Shown in pieces: positions 17,694 through 25,950 of a DNA stretch of 64,000 bases (position 1 is its first letter; every line of letters begins with the position of its first letter). Source of the DNA: JAFAXD01 sp963833605. GTDB lineage: Bacteria > Pseudomonadota > Alphaproteobacteria > Rhizobiales > Xanthobacteraceae. The stretch is taken from positions 1 to 64,000 of the forward strand of contig CAWHYZ010000004.1 in assembly GCA_963833605.1 (NCBI GenBank). Reading direction: 5' to 3'. Under the pieces are notes generated by a model. That model made no database searches and was not told the DNA's origin. It was given only the letters and a program-made list of their open reading frames with translations. The translations under genes and the position numbers were made by a program.

Positions 17694-18632
17694 ATGGCAG
17701 AGCTTTCCTTTGGTGGCATTGATGTGTCGAAGGACCGTTTGGACGTTGTGTTGTTGCCCGAGGGGTTGTGCTTTTCGGTCTGCAACGACGCGCCTGGTTG
17801 GGCTGAGTTGATCGTAAGGTTGCGCCCACTCGCAGTCGCTGCGATTGGCCTTGAGCCGAGCGGTGGTTATGAGCGCGGCATCATCCGTGCTCTGCTCGCA
17901 GCGGGACTGTCGGTGCGACGCATCAATCCGAACAAGCTTCGTCAGTTCGCTCGCGCCCGCGGTGTTCTGGCCAAGAATGATCGTCTCGACGCTCGATTGA
18001 TTGCAGAATACGTCGCGATTATGCCGACACGCGTTGTGCAGCGTGACGATGCAGTTGAACACCTCGCTGAGATCGTAACCATGCGACGCCAGCTGTGTGA
18101 CGAACATGTCGCTGCTATGAACCAGGCGGCTCATCTCGAGGACGCCATGTTGCGGCGTCTTAGCAAGCGTCGGTTGGCGCGACTGGAGGCCGATATTCTT
18201 CTCCTCGACAAGCGGCTGGCCGAACTCGTCGCCGCTGATCCTCGTCTCGCCCATCGCTATCGGCTGCTCATCTCCATGCCAGGCGTCGGGCCGACCCTCG
18301 CCTATACGCTCCTCGCCACGTTGCCGGAGCTCGGCCAGATCGATCGCAAGCAGATCGCTGCTCTCGTCGGTCTCGCGCCATACGACTTCGATAGCGGAAA
18401 GCTCAAAGGACACCGCTGTATCTATGGGGGTCGTATGCCGGCGCGTAACGTTCTCTACATGGCAGCCCTGAGCGCAAGCCGATACAATCCCGCTCTTAAA
18501 GCCTTCTCCAAGCGCCTCGCCGCCGCCAGCAAAAAGTCCAAGGTCATCATCGTTGCTGTGATGCGCAAGATGATTGTGACCCTCAACGCCATGCTTCGTG
18601 ACAACACCGAGTGGCGTCCCTCCTCCGTCTGA
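17694..18632 (+). CDS. IS110-family transposase
   Basis: A complete 312-residue transposase (MAELSFGGIDVSKDRLDVVLL...). The N-terminal DEDD RuvC-like domain shows GIDVSKD, the Glu in AIGLEPSGGYE and KNDRLDARLIAEY. The C-terminal Tnp_IS116/IS110/IS902-type domain has SMPGVGPTLAYTLLATLPELG, AALVGLAPYDFDSGK, the catalytic-Ser-bearing C-terminal region and RNVLYMAALSASRYNP. It acts as an RNA-guided recombinase in this family. Start 17,694 gives the normal N-terminus. The stop lies 17 bp from the 3' end of a broken binding-protein gene, so the right end of the element abuts that gene. The reading frame is intact and the element may be active. Confidence 0.9.
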   Translation: MAELSFGGIDVSKDRLDVVLLPEGLCFSVCNDAPGWAELIVRLRPLAVAAIGLEPSGGYERGIIRALLAAGLSVRRINPNKLRQFARARGVLAKNDRLDARLIAEYVAIMPTRVVQRDDAVEHLAEIVTMRRQLCDEHVAAMNQAAHLEDAMLRRLSKRRLARLEADILLLDKRLAELVAADPRLAHRYRLLISMPGVGPTLAYTLLATLPELGQIDRKQIAALVGLAPYDFDSGKLKGHRCIYGGRMPARNVLYMAALSASRYNPALKAFSKRLAAASKKSKVIIVAVMRKMIVTLNAMLRDNTEWRPSSV

Positions 18633-18649
18633 GTCAACAACACAGTTGC

Positions 18650-19561
18650 TCATTCGATGACCTCGTCGGCGCGCGCGAGCAGTGGCGGTGGGATTTCGAT
18701 GCCAAGCGCCTTTGCGCTTTTGAGGTTGATGACCAATTCAATTTTTGTTGGTTGCTGGATCGGCAGGTCTCCCGGTTTTGCCCCTTGGAGAATGCGCCCA
18801 AGATAGATTCCCACGTGCTTGGCCAACTCATCGAAGCTCGGGCCGTAGCTGATCAGGCCGCCCGCAACTACAAAATCCCGCACGTAATACATAGTGGGAA
18901 TTCGATGCCGGGCCGCCGCTCCAACCAGCTGCTCATTTTGGACATCGAATAAGGGATCGTCGCCGACAAGGAGAGCGCCGATAGCGTTCTGGCGGCCGGT
19001 GGCGAAAGCTGGCTCCAATTCGCCGGCGCTACCGGCCGTCAGCACAGTGAGGCGCAGGCCCAGCGTTTGTATCGCCTTCTCGGCGTGGGCCTTGTGAGAC
19101 GCCGCATTCGGGTTATTGGGATTGACAAGCAACCCGATTGACGCAGCTTTGGGGACCAACTCGTGCAGCAACTGAAGCTTCTTTGGCGTGAGGGGGTCGA
19201 ACAGCATGGTCACGCCGGTGAGATTTCCGCCGGGTCGATCAAAACTCTGCGCCAAACCGAAGGAAACTGGATCTATTGCGAGCCTGAAAACGATCGGGAT
19301 GATGGAGGTTGCGGCCTTGGCCGCCAGCGCCGCAGGTAATCCTGATGCCGCGATTACGTTGACTTTCGTCTCGACCAAATCGGCGGCAAGTCGAGGCAAA
19401 AGCTGATAGTCGCCGTCGCACCAACGGTACGTGATCGCGACGTTTCTACCATCGACAAGACCACGAGCTTCCAAACCCTTTTGCATAGCGGCGACGATAC
19501 CAGCCTCTGCCGCTTCTCCTTTGCTGCTAAGATAGCCTATGAGCGGGGTCGCCAACCCCGT
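18650..19561 (-). pseudogene. ABC_sub_bind-family solute-binding protein lacking its N-terminus
   Basis: About 303 residues of an ABC-type substrate-binding protein, from TPLIGYLSS to the C-terminal LARADEVIE. The two lobes are intact, including PIVFRLAIDPVSFGLAQSFDRPGGNLTGV and TMYYVRDFVVAGGLISYG. The normal start (signal peptide plus about 10 residues, usually MRRREFI...AQQ) is missing: at about 19,545-19,561 the sequence changes to a methyltransferase gene in another frame. The frame stays open upstream to 19,681, but those residues are not binding-protein sequence. Without export the protein should not work. The IS110 element lies directly against its 3' end. Confidence 0.75.
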
Positions 19562-19889
19562 TACCACGTGCGTTCTCGGGCACCGAAAGAGCTGCATTCG
19601 GATTGATGTCTGTTGCGGTGACATTGTCCGAACCGGCGCGGGCAGCGGCAATGCCGAGGATCCCGGTCCCGGTCCCAACATCGATCACCCGCTTTCCCCT
19701 AAGGTCCAGCGTGCCAATGAACTCGGCGAAGCGCTCGCTGCTGATGAAGTAGCGCGGGTGAAATACGGTGGGACGTACGCTGAACCGCATCCCTGCCGCT
19801 CGGGTCAGCCAAGTGCTTCGCCTGCGCAGAACAAAGTGGTAGGAAAGGAAATGAAGCGTGCTGCCGAACAATTGAAGGAACCGGCTCAT
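19545..19889 (-). pseudogene. Class I SAM methyltransferase, 3' truncated
   Basis: N-terminal part of a PrmA/HemK-like methyltransferase: start at about 19,889 (MSRFLQLFGS), FHPRYFISSERFAEFI, then the SAM-binding motif I GKRVIDVGTGTGILGIAAAR and motif II TATDINPNAALSVPENA. The protein should continue for another 80-100 residues, but homology stops after NGVG at about 19,562. The rest has been replaced by the 3' part of a binding-protein gene. A 5-bp inverted repeat GGGGT-CGCCA-ACCCC (19,545-19,559) lies exactly at the join. Confidence 0.7.
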
Positions 19890-20050
19890 ATTGGTTATCC
19901 CAAGCCATTTTGTCGTTGCAGCCCGAGCCAGCGGCCTGCGCGTTTCATTTGATCCATGGACAATTCGAGTCGGCAAGGAAGGCCAAGAATCTTAGCCGAG
20001 CATATGTCTTCCGGATCCACCCTATTGCGGGGATCCGGCGGCCGAGCAAA

Positions 20051-20083
20051 CAAAAAAAGCGGAACCGACTTCCCGGTTCCGCT
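20051..20083 (-). terminator. Rho-independent terminator
   Basis: On the minus strand AGCGGAACCG-GGAAGT-CGGTTCCGCT forms a perfect 10-bp stem followed by seven Ts. It lies 36 bp beyond the stop of the minus-strand secreted protein gene at 20,119 and fits it as a terminator. Confidence 0.85.
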
Positions 20084-20118
20084 CAGCACTCAGTCCTGGG
20101 AGAACCCGAATTCGATTC

Positions 20119-20457
20119 TCAATAGTCGACGTTGAATTGATCTTGGAAGTTGGCCGATGCTTTCTCGTTGGCGCTGTCCTGCATCATGTAGAGCTTGCCG
20201 CCCTGCTTGTAGATGACCGTACCGGGTCTGATCTCCTTGGCCCCTTTCTTCAAGGCCGCCTCGTGCTGGGCAGCGCTGACCTTACTGTCAGATTTGTGCA
20301 CCGTCCCTTTCGGTTGGAGCATGATTGCGTCGCCTTCCCCGATGGATGCGGCCTCCGACGACTTCGCGTTGCCCTTCGTCTGCGCCATGGCGGCTGTCGA
20401 CAGGCAGATCACCACACTGCATCCCGCCGCCAGCAACACCCTCTTCGAAACCAACAT
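20119..20457 (-). CDS. Small secreted hypothetical protein
   Basis: A 112-residue protein with a clear Sec signal peptide (MLVSKRVLLAAGCSVVICLSTAAMAQ, cleavage after AMA). The mature part is polar and contains a short basic/aromatic core (GTVIYKQGGKLYMMQD) flanked by low-complexity Ser/Lys/Ala stretches. Start 20,457 was chosen because it follows GAGGAGA at good spacing and begins the signal peptide; the frame is open further upstream without sense. A strong terminator follows. Function unknown. Confidence 0.75.
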   Translation of the reverse strand: MLVSKRVLLAAGCSVVICLSTAAMAQTKGNAKSSEAASIGEGDAIMLQPKGTVHKSDSKVSAAQHEAALKKGAKEIRPGTVIYKQGGKLYMMQDSANEKASANFQDQFNVDY

Positions 20458-21021
20458 GGAATTCTCTCCTCGTAATCTGGTTATGCCCCCGGCGGACAAC
20501 GCCCGGTCCAGGAAGGCTGCCGCACAATAGCCTATCCGCTGTGCGGAAGAATACCTTCGCTGAACACAATTCACCCAGTTTCACAACCCTGTGGGAACTG
20601 GGAATGCCCCAGGAGGCGAACTCGCGCGGTCTCGGTGGGCGACAATGATCCACAAGCGACCGCGCCTGTTGCGGCTGGCGGTGGCGGAAGGCAGCGCGTC
20701 CGGCGGGCGTTCTTCGCTGCACTCGAACCGCCACCGGCCCTCGATGCGCTGCCCGCGGGGCAGGAGCGGCTGCGTCTCGCCCCAGGCGGATGAGAATCAT
20801 TTTCAATGTCGCAGATGCGCGTCAACAGTCTCCGGTGACGAGCTGAGGGGGGCCGCTTGTAGAAGAAGCTCCGCACAGTCTCTGTGCTCGGCCGCCTGGC
20901 AATTTCAGATTGAATACATGTAATTATTCTATTGCAAGATGAAGGACGTTGAATCTCATCCAGAGTTGGGGGATAGCCGACGCCGCAGGACCTCAAACCT
21001 TCAATCGGCAGAGCTCCCGAC
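20458..21021. other. Intergenic region between divergent small secreted proteins
   Basis: About 560 bp without a recognisable gene between divergently transcribed small exported proteins. Short open frames on both strands look like chance frames. The only defined site I see is the Fur-like palindrome at 20,791. Confidence 0.45.
20791..20805. promoter_or_regulatory. Fur-like operator
   Basis: TGAGAATCATTTTCA matches the 7-1-7 Fur box TGATAATNATTATCA at 13 of the 14 defined positions or nearly so, and is palindromic except for one pair. It lies 216 bp upstream of the plus-strand gene at 21,022 and further from the minus-strand gene at 20,457. Alphaproteobacteria often use Irr or RirA instead for iron control, and Mur or Zur sites look similar, so the regulator is uncertain. 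Confidence 0.35.
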
Positions 21022-21318
21022 ATGAGTGTTTCGTTGATACCAAAACCCTTCATCGCAGCAGCCGCGGCCGTGAGCATTGCGGCGCTCGTATCCGCGCGTG
21101 ACGCGAACGCGGGATGCTGGGGCTGCTACCCTCATGACAGCTTTGCGCCTGGCTTCACCGGTGGACCCGTGGTCACCGGCGCGGCTCCCTTCGGCGCGTA
21201 CTATCCGCGGGCGCCGGCATACTACGGGCCGGGCGCTGGCTGCTATTGGCGCAAGCAACGGGTCTGGGACTGGGACGGCCAGTACTTCGTCATTCGTCGG
21301 GTGCAAGTTTGTTATTGA
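21022..21318 (+). CDS. Small secreted Gly/Tyr-rich protein
   Basis: A 98-residue exported protein: signal peptide of about 30 residues ending AAALVSARDANAG, then a Cys/Trp/Tyr/Gly-rich mature part (CWGCYP, GAYYPRAPAYYGPG, CYWRKQRVWDWDGQY) with four Cys that could form two disulfides. Such proteins are common in Bradyrhizobium genomes and have no assigned role. Conserved spacing of CWGC and the final VCY suggests a folded small domain. Confidence 0.65.
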   Translation: MSVSLIPKPFIAAAAAVSIAALVSARDANAGCWGCYPHDSFAPGFTGGPVVTGAAPFGAYYPRAPAYYGPGAGCYWRKQRVWDWDGQYFVIRRVQVCY

Positions 21319-21469
21319 GGCGCGCAGCTGCCAGCAGTGCACTCCCAATCCTTATTCGCCGCAGGCGCGAAGATTGGCTACGCCGCCGCCGAACCGCCAC
21401 TGGGAAACCGGGATCGAGGTGACGCGTTCAATACGCACCCCAAGCTGGGCTTGGGTCAGGATTGCCATG

Positions 21470-22310
21470 ATGAGCAACATGACGAGCGACGGCGGCGAAA
21501 TTCGTCGGCAATATCCCAGGACACTATGATCGCGGCCTCGGGCCTCATATCTTCGTCGACTACGCCGTCGACATCGCGCGCTGCGCCGCCAAGCTCGCGC
21601 CAGCGCGGGTGCTCGAGACCGCGGCCGGAACCGGGATCGTCACGCGGCGACTGCGCGATGCTCTGCCGTCCGGAGTCCGGTTAACGGCAACCGACCTCAA
21701 TGCACCGATGCTGGAGGTGGCGCGCACCAAGTTCAAACCTGGCGAGCAGATCGAACTGCGGGCTGCGGACGCCACCGCGCTTCCGTTTTTAGATAGCAGC
21801 TTCGATGCCGCCGTCTGCCAGCTCGGGCTGATGTTCTTTCCGGACAAGGACAAGTCCCATCGCGAAATCAATCGCGTCCTCGCTCCGGGCGGACACTACC
21901 TGTTCAGCGTCTGGGATTCACACCGATATAACGCGTTCGCCCGCATCGCACACGAAATTGGCGCAAGCTTTTTTCCAAGCAACCCGCCGCTGTTCTACAA
22001 CGTGCCGTTCTCCTGTCATCAGATCGATCCGATCAAGGAAGCATTGATCGGCGCGGGCTTCGGCGACATCAATGTTGCGGTCGTCAAACTCGTGAAGGAA
22101 GTCGTCGATGCCGAGCTGTTCGCACACGGCCTGGTCTACGGCAACCCGCTCGCCGACGAGATCCGGGCACGCGGCGGCGATCCCAACCCGGTCGTCGATG
22201 CTCTGACGCAAACCTTTCGCGGGGAATTTGGCGCCGACCCCGGCCGGATGACCATCCAGGCGATCGTGTTCTGCGCGCAAAAACCGGCGCCGTCAGCGCG
22301 GCGCGACTGA
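21470..22310 (+). pseudogene. Class I SAM methyltransferase (Methyltransf_11 type), 5' frameshift
   Basis: A methyltransferase of about 275 residues with motif I VLETAAGTGIVTRRL, motif II LTATDLNAPML, a DATALPFLDSSFDAAVCQLGLMFFPD segment and RVLAPGGHYLFSVWD. The frame from about 21,492 reads KFVGNIPGHYDRGLGPHIFVDYA..., a normal N-terminus, but has no start codon. An ATG with the sequence MSNMT at 21,470 is one base out of frame. A one-base indel near 21,483 would restore it. Downstream frame 21,609-22,310 is intact. Substrate unknown (ubiquinone-like small molecules are typical). Sequencing error is possible. Confidence 0.65.
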
Positions 22311-22533
22311 CTGCGGCGTCACCTGGGCGCGGGACCTGTCGTTTCAACCGCTTGTTATTCTGCTGCCGCCAATAGTAATCCCGAGCAGCCTGCGCTTGTC
22401 TCGATTCGGCGAGCCGTGCGTCGTATCCAGGCGAGGACGTCACGGTCGGCGGCCGCGCCAGTGCCGGTGCCGCGACAAGACCGACCAATGAAAGCATCAG
22501 GGCGACGGCGAGCGCTCGGATCAAGGTCTTCAT
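22084..22533 (-). CDS. Small secreted hypothetical protein, C-terminus uncertain
   Basis: ATG at 22,533 follows GGAGAGC and starts a good signal peptide (MKTLIRALAVALMLSLVGLVAAPALA). The mature part begins RPPTVTSSPGYDARLAESRQAQAARDYYWRQQNNKRLKRQ. After that the frame runs antisense through the methyltransferase gene down to 22,084 with an improbable Arg-rich composition. A one-base shift near 22,330 would instead end the protein as AQVTPQSVAPR at about 22,301, giving a compact protein of roughly 75 residues. I favour the short form. Confidence 0.5.
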   Translation of the reverse strand: MKTLIRALAVALMLSLVGLVAAPALARPPTVTSSPGYDARLAESRQAQAARDYYWRQQNNKRLKRQVPRPGDAAVSRAALTAPVFARRTRSPGWSSGRGRRQIPRERFASEHRRPGWDRRRVPGSRRRAGCRRPGRVRTARHRRLPSRV

Positions 22534-22666
22534 CACAGCTCTCCGATCTCGGCCCATCGTGTAGCGAAGATAGACAAAATCCCGCCGCGAGCCACTTGCT
22601 GTCCGGCAAGTCGGTTGTTCTACTGCAAATCCCGACGCTTGGCGGTTCGAACCCGAGGCGGTCTTC

Positions 22667-23590
22667 ATGACAACGAGATCAATCGTTCTGGGCCTCATCA
22701 TTGCAATGGTCGCCTCCCCGTCGCTGGCGGAGCTGGAAAACGAGAACATTCTTGCCAAGCTGCCTTCCGGCTTCAAGATCGACTTCCAGCAGAGAAACGC
22801 CAACGCGCTCATCAGCGAAATGGTGCCGGAGGGCCAGAGCGTCAACAATTGGACCGAGATGGTCACCGTGCAGGTCTTCTACGGACTCAAGAGCACGCCG
22901 GCGCAGTTTAAAGCAAAGATGGACGACCTATTGAAGACGGCGTGCCCGGGAGGCGAGTCGGCCCCGGTCGCCCAGGGGGATGAAAACGGCTATCCCACCC
23001 TGGTGTGGCTTCAGAACTGTCCGCTCAACAAAAGCACCGGCAAACCGGAAATCACCTGGGTCAAGGCGATTCAAGGCAACGATAGTTTCTACGTGGCGCA
23101 GGTAGCGTTCAAAGCGCAGCCGTCGAAAGAACTGATCACGCAATGGATGCAATATCTCAAAGGCGTTGCCGTGTGCGACACGCGCCTTCCCGCGCGGGCC
23201 TGCGCGCACGCCGCAACCTGGGACGCCCCTTCCGCAGGCACCTCTGCGCAAGCCGCTGCCAATCCTGCTGCAGCCGCCGCGGCGCCGAGCGCGAAGCTGA
23301 CCGGCCGCGCGGCCTGGAATGCGCTTGTCGGCAACTCGATCACAGGCGACGAAGACGGCGAGACGCTGGTCGAATACTACGCACCCAACGGGACCGCCAA
23401 GTCGCGCAGCGGCAAGGAACTCTCGACCGGAAAATGGACGCTACGGGGGGAGCAGGTTTGTTTCAAATACCCGGGCTACGACGCCGATTGCTACAGGATC
23501 GAAGTCGACGGTGAGGTCGCGACGTTTTACGAATCCGATGGGTCGAGTTCGCAATACACGATGCTGAAGGGCAATCCGAAAAAACTCTAG
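22667..23590 (+). CDS. Secreted hypothetical protein with two domains
   Basis: A 307-residue protein with a signal peptide (MTTRSIVLGLIIAMVASPSLA). Residues about 25-180 form one domain with several Cys (CPGG, QNCPLN, VCDTRLPARAC). A Ala/Pro linker (about 190-215) follows. A second domain (about 217-300) reads TGRAAWNALVGNSITG...LVEYYAPNGTAKSRSGKELSTGKWTLRGEQVCFKYPGYDADCYRI, a beta-rich module seen in several exported alphaproteobacterial proteins. Probably periplasmic. I do not recognise a defined function. Confidence 0.65.
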   Translation: MTTRSIVLGLIIAMVASPSLAELENENILAKLPSGFKIDFQQRNANALISEMVPEGQSVNNWTEMVTVQVFYGLKSTPAQFKAKMDDLLKTACPGGESAPVAQGDENGYPTLVWLQNCPLNKSTGKPEITWVKAIQGNDSFYVAQVAFKAQPSKELITQWMQYLKGVAVCDTRLPARACAHAATWDAPSAGTSAQAAANPAAAAAAPSAKLTGRAAWNALVGNSITGDEDGETLVEYYAPNGTAKSRSGKELSTGKWTLRGEQVCFKYPGYDADCYRIEVDGEVATFYESDGSSSQYTMLKGNPKKL

Positions 23591-23788
23591 CGTATTCGAG
23601 CGTTTTGCATCCGCGGTTGGCCTCTCGTCCAGCGCGCAACTATGCTGCGCGCGTTGATCGTTGCAATGCAAGGTGGCGCCTTCTGAGTGATTTCCGTCAC
23701 ATTGTTTGGTGCGGCCCGTGCGTAAAGTGAACGATACAAGAAAAGTATCCGAGTTGGGGATGTCGCGCCAACCGATAAGGAGTCTTCG

Positions 23789-24076
23789 ATGCATGCACTC
23801 AAGGCAACCCTGATCGCCGCCGCAGCGCTCGGTGGCGTAGCGCTCGCCGCGAACGCCGCTTCCGCTATGCCGGTCGGCGGATTGAAAGCCGCGTCCAATG
23901 AACTTTCGACCGACGTGCAGAACGTCGTCTGGGTCTGTGGCCCGTTTCGCTGCTGGTGGCGACCGGTCTATTTTTATCCCCGGGTCTATTACTACCCATA
24001 CTATCGCCCCTACTGGGGCTATCGCCCGTATTGGGGCTGGCGCCCGTACTGGGGCTGGCGACGAGGGTGGTGGTGA
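23789..24076 (+). CDS. Small secreted Tyr/Trp-rich repeat protein
   Basis: A 95-residue exported protein with a strong ribosome-binding site (AAGGAG) and a signal peptide ending NAASA. The C-terminal third is almost only Tyr, Trp, Pro, Arg and Gly, with repeats of the type YRPYWGW (three copies). Such sequences suggest a cell-envelope or matrix protein, or a substrate for tyrosine oxidation. The convergent neighbour is a tyrosinase, which makes the latter worth noting, but no link is proven. Confidence 0.7.
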   Translation: MHALKATLIAAAALGGVALAANAASAMPVGGLKAASNELSTDVQNVVWVCGPFRCWWRPVYFYPRVYYYPYYRPYWGYRPYWGWRPYWGWRRGWW

Positions 24077-24113
24077 CGTGACCGCGGCGCGTTAGCGCGG
24101 CGTTCGTCAACGG

Positions 24114-25052
24114 CTACGGCGGGAGAACATCCGCAACAGTGTCGTACGCGTACACGTCCGCGACATCGAGCATGTCGCGGACCTTAGGGGCGTTAGGAAA
24201 TACCGAAAACAAATTGTCGCCAAGGCGATGGAATTTAAGCGCCGCAGGCGCGCTGCTGCCCGGCAGGTACGGCGCATTTGGATGTTTGCTTTGCCAGGCT
24301 GCCCACAGCCGATCGACATTACAATGATTGAGGAAAAAGACCGGGTCGTTGGGCGAGGACGCGGGCGCCATGTCGCCGCCAACCCAAACATGCACGCGAT
24401 TGTGCAAGCCTGGCGGATCGGGCTGCCAGCCCTCGACCACGTTGCGCATGGTGGTCGAGGAATTGATACCCCAAGTCGGCTCGTCGTAGTTATCGAGGCC
24501 GATGGCCGCGCGCGCCTGCGCGCTCGTCGGCAAAGCGGCGATATCGCTTGCGATGTTGCGGGCAAGCCCCCGATTGACCGTGCCGAGTTGGCCCATGCTG
24601 TCGCTCGCGACGCGAACGATGAATTTGCTCGAGTCCGCGTCCGGGTTGGCGAATGGACCGGTCGTGACCGGATCGCCCGACCCGCCCATGCAATCCGGTC
24701 CCCAGACCGGCGATTGGGTCTGCTGATCCGGCGGCAGATCGCCATCGCGATTCCAGGCCCAATAGGGCAGGCCGAACGTGTTATCTCCGAGGATGCGCTG
24801 GAATTGCTGTTCCAGCACAATGAGCAGGTAACGGTGCCACGGCAGAAATACCGGGCCGCGATGCGCGGCGTTACGCGAATTCTGGTTCGCCGGCGTCATC
24901 GTCATCATCGCCCGCACGTGCCACACGACCAGCGCGTCATATGTGCTCAACCCGCTTTGGGGGTTGAGCTCCTGCTTCAAGCGCAGCACGCCGTCGATGT
25001 ACTTGTCACGAACCGCAGTATCAGTGGTGATGGCCTTGCGCGTGACCGCCAT
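24114..25052 (-). CDS. Tyrosinase family type-3 copper oxidase
   Basis: A 312-residue binuclear copper enzyme that would hydroxylate or oxidise phenols. CuA ligands are H45 (VVWHVRAM), H64 (AAHRGPVFLPWH) and H73. CuB ligands are H217 and H221 (GLHNRVHVWVGG) and H243 (NDPVFFLNHCNVDRLW). All six are present. Asn after the first CuB His and the Phe in PVFFL are as in bacterial tyrosinases. No signal peptide is visible, so it is cytosolic or exported with a partner. Its first 32 bases overlap the end of the upstream gene 25,021-25,392, implying translational coupling, as in melC1-melC2-type pairs. Confidence 0.92.
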   Translation of the reverse strand: MAVTRKAITTDTAVRDKYIDGVLRLKQELNPQSGLSTYDALVVWHVRAMMTMTPANQNSRNAAHRGPVFLPWHRYLLIVLEQQFQRILGDNTFGLPYWAWNRDGDLPPDQQTQSPVWGPDCMGGSGDPVTTGPFANPDADSSKFIVRVASDSMGQLGTVNRGLARNIASDIAALPTSAQARAAIGLDNYDEPTWGINSSTTMRNVVEGWQPDPPGLHNRVHVWVGGDMAPASSPNDPVFFLNHCNVDRLWAAWQSKHPNAPYLPGSSAPAALKFHRLGDNLFSVFPNAPKVRDMLDVADVYAYDTVADVLPP

Positions 25053-25392
25053 GTTGCCCTCCCGGCCGCCGGCTGCGCGATTTCTTCGTGGCGAAATCCT
25101 CAGGAAATTGGTCGATGATCGTTTTCACGACATCGACAGCGGACGACAATGAGTAGTTTGGAATTGCATGGCTCTGCACGTGTCCGTCCTCGCTGACCAT
25201 CAGCGGGAGGTGCACGAGCCGTCCGTCGATCTTGACCTGATACATGGTCGTGATCGAGATCGCATGACCTTTGTAATCAAACGTTCGCACCGACTTATCG
25301 TGCATGGCGCCGTGTTTCATCTTCGGCAGCTTGGCAACCGACTTGAGCAGCGGCGCATTCGGTGCGTAGCGGGCGGCGTCTTTGCGTTTCAT
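25021..25392 (-). CDS. Tyrosinase-coupled small protein with His-rich tail (candidate copper chaperone)
   Basis: A 123-residue protein encoded immediately before, and overlapping, the tyrosinase gene. The body reads DYKGHAISITTMYQVKIDGRLVHLPLMVSEDGHVQSHAIPNYSLSSAVDVVKTIIDQFPEDF, a beta-sheet plus helix. The C-terminus is RRPGGQHGGHAQGHHH, with five His in eleven residues, a plausible copper-binding tail. By position and size it resembles the caddie/MelC1 proteins that load copper into Streptomyces tyrosinase, but I see no direct sequence similarity to MelC1, so that role is inferred. No Tat or Sec signal is present. Confidence 0.6.
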   Translation of the reverse strand: MKRKDAARYAPNAPLLKSVAKLPKMKHGAMHDKSVRTFDYKGHAISITTMYQVKIDGRLVHLPLMVSEDGHVQSHAIPNYSLSSAVDVVKTIIDQFPEDFATKKSRSRRPGGQHGGHAQGHHH

Positions 25393-25950
25393 GAAAATCC
25401 CCCGGCTCGCAGTACCGACACCTTACCAGAAATTATTGGTGCGAAGCTACACGCGAGCCGGCAGCAGTGTGGCCCGCCGTACCGGGGTAGGAGGCACTCA
25501 ATCGATCGTGAGTGGTCGTTCGCGGGTCGGCCGGTCGGGCGCGGCATCACCTGCTTACCGTCGCTTCGGCGGCGTGGGGCAACTTGTTCGTCGCCCCATA
25601 CGCCTTCTGTAACAATGCTTGCGTCGCACGTGCGCCTTTACGATCAGGCGACATGCGGACAGAACCGTTTGGTTGAAAAACCATGCGGTCGAGTAATGGC
25701 CATGACGACCGCTATCAAGCGTCGCACATTTACACACGAAAAAGGCAGAATCGGCACCCTGCGCAATCGCAAGGCCGAATTTCAGGCGCACGAATTAACG
25801 ATAGACAGATCGCGCTTTTCTTGACCAAATTGCTGAAAAGATAGCCGTCAATTGGCACGGTCGCGAGTTACATGGACGAGTAGCGTTAGTCATCCCACAG
25901 TCAGCTCAAACGGTGTGGACGGTTGACCTTCGGTCAAGCGACGGACGGCG
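25393..25950. other. Intergenic region
   Basis: About 560 bp between the tyrosinase pair and the divergent glycosyltransferase. It should hold both promoters. Open frames here are short and lack homology or ribosome-binding sites; I see no repeat or RNA gene. Confidence 0.4.
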
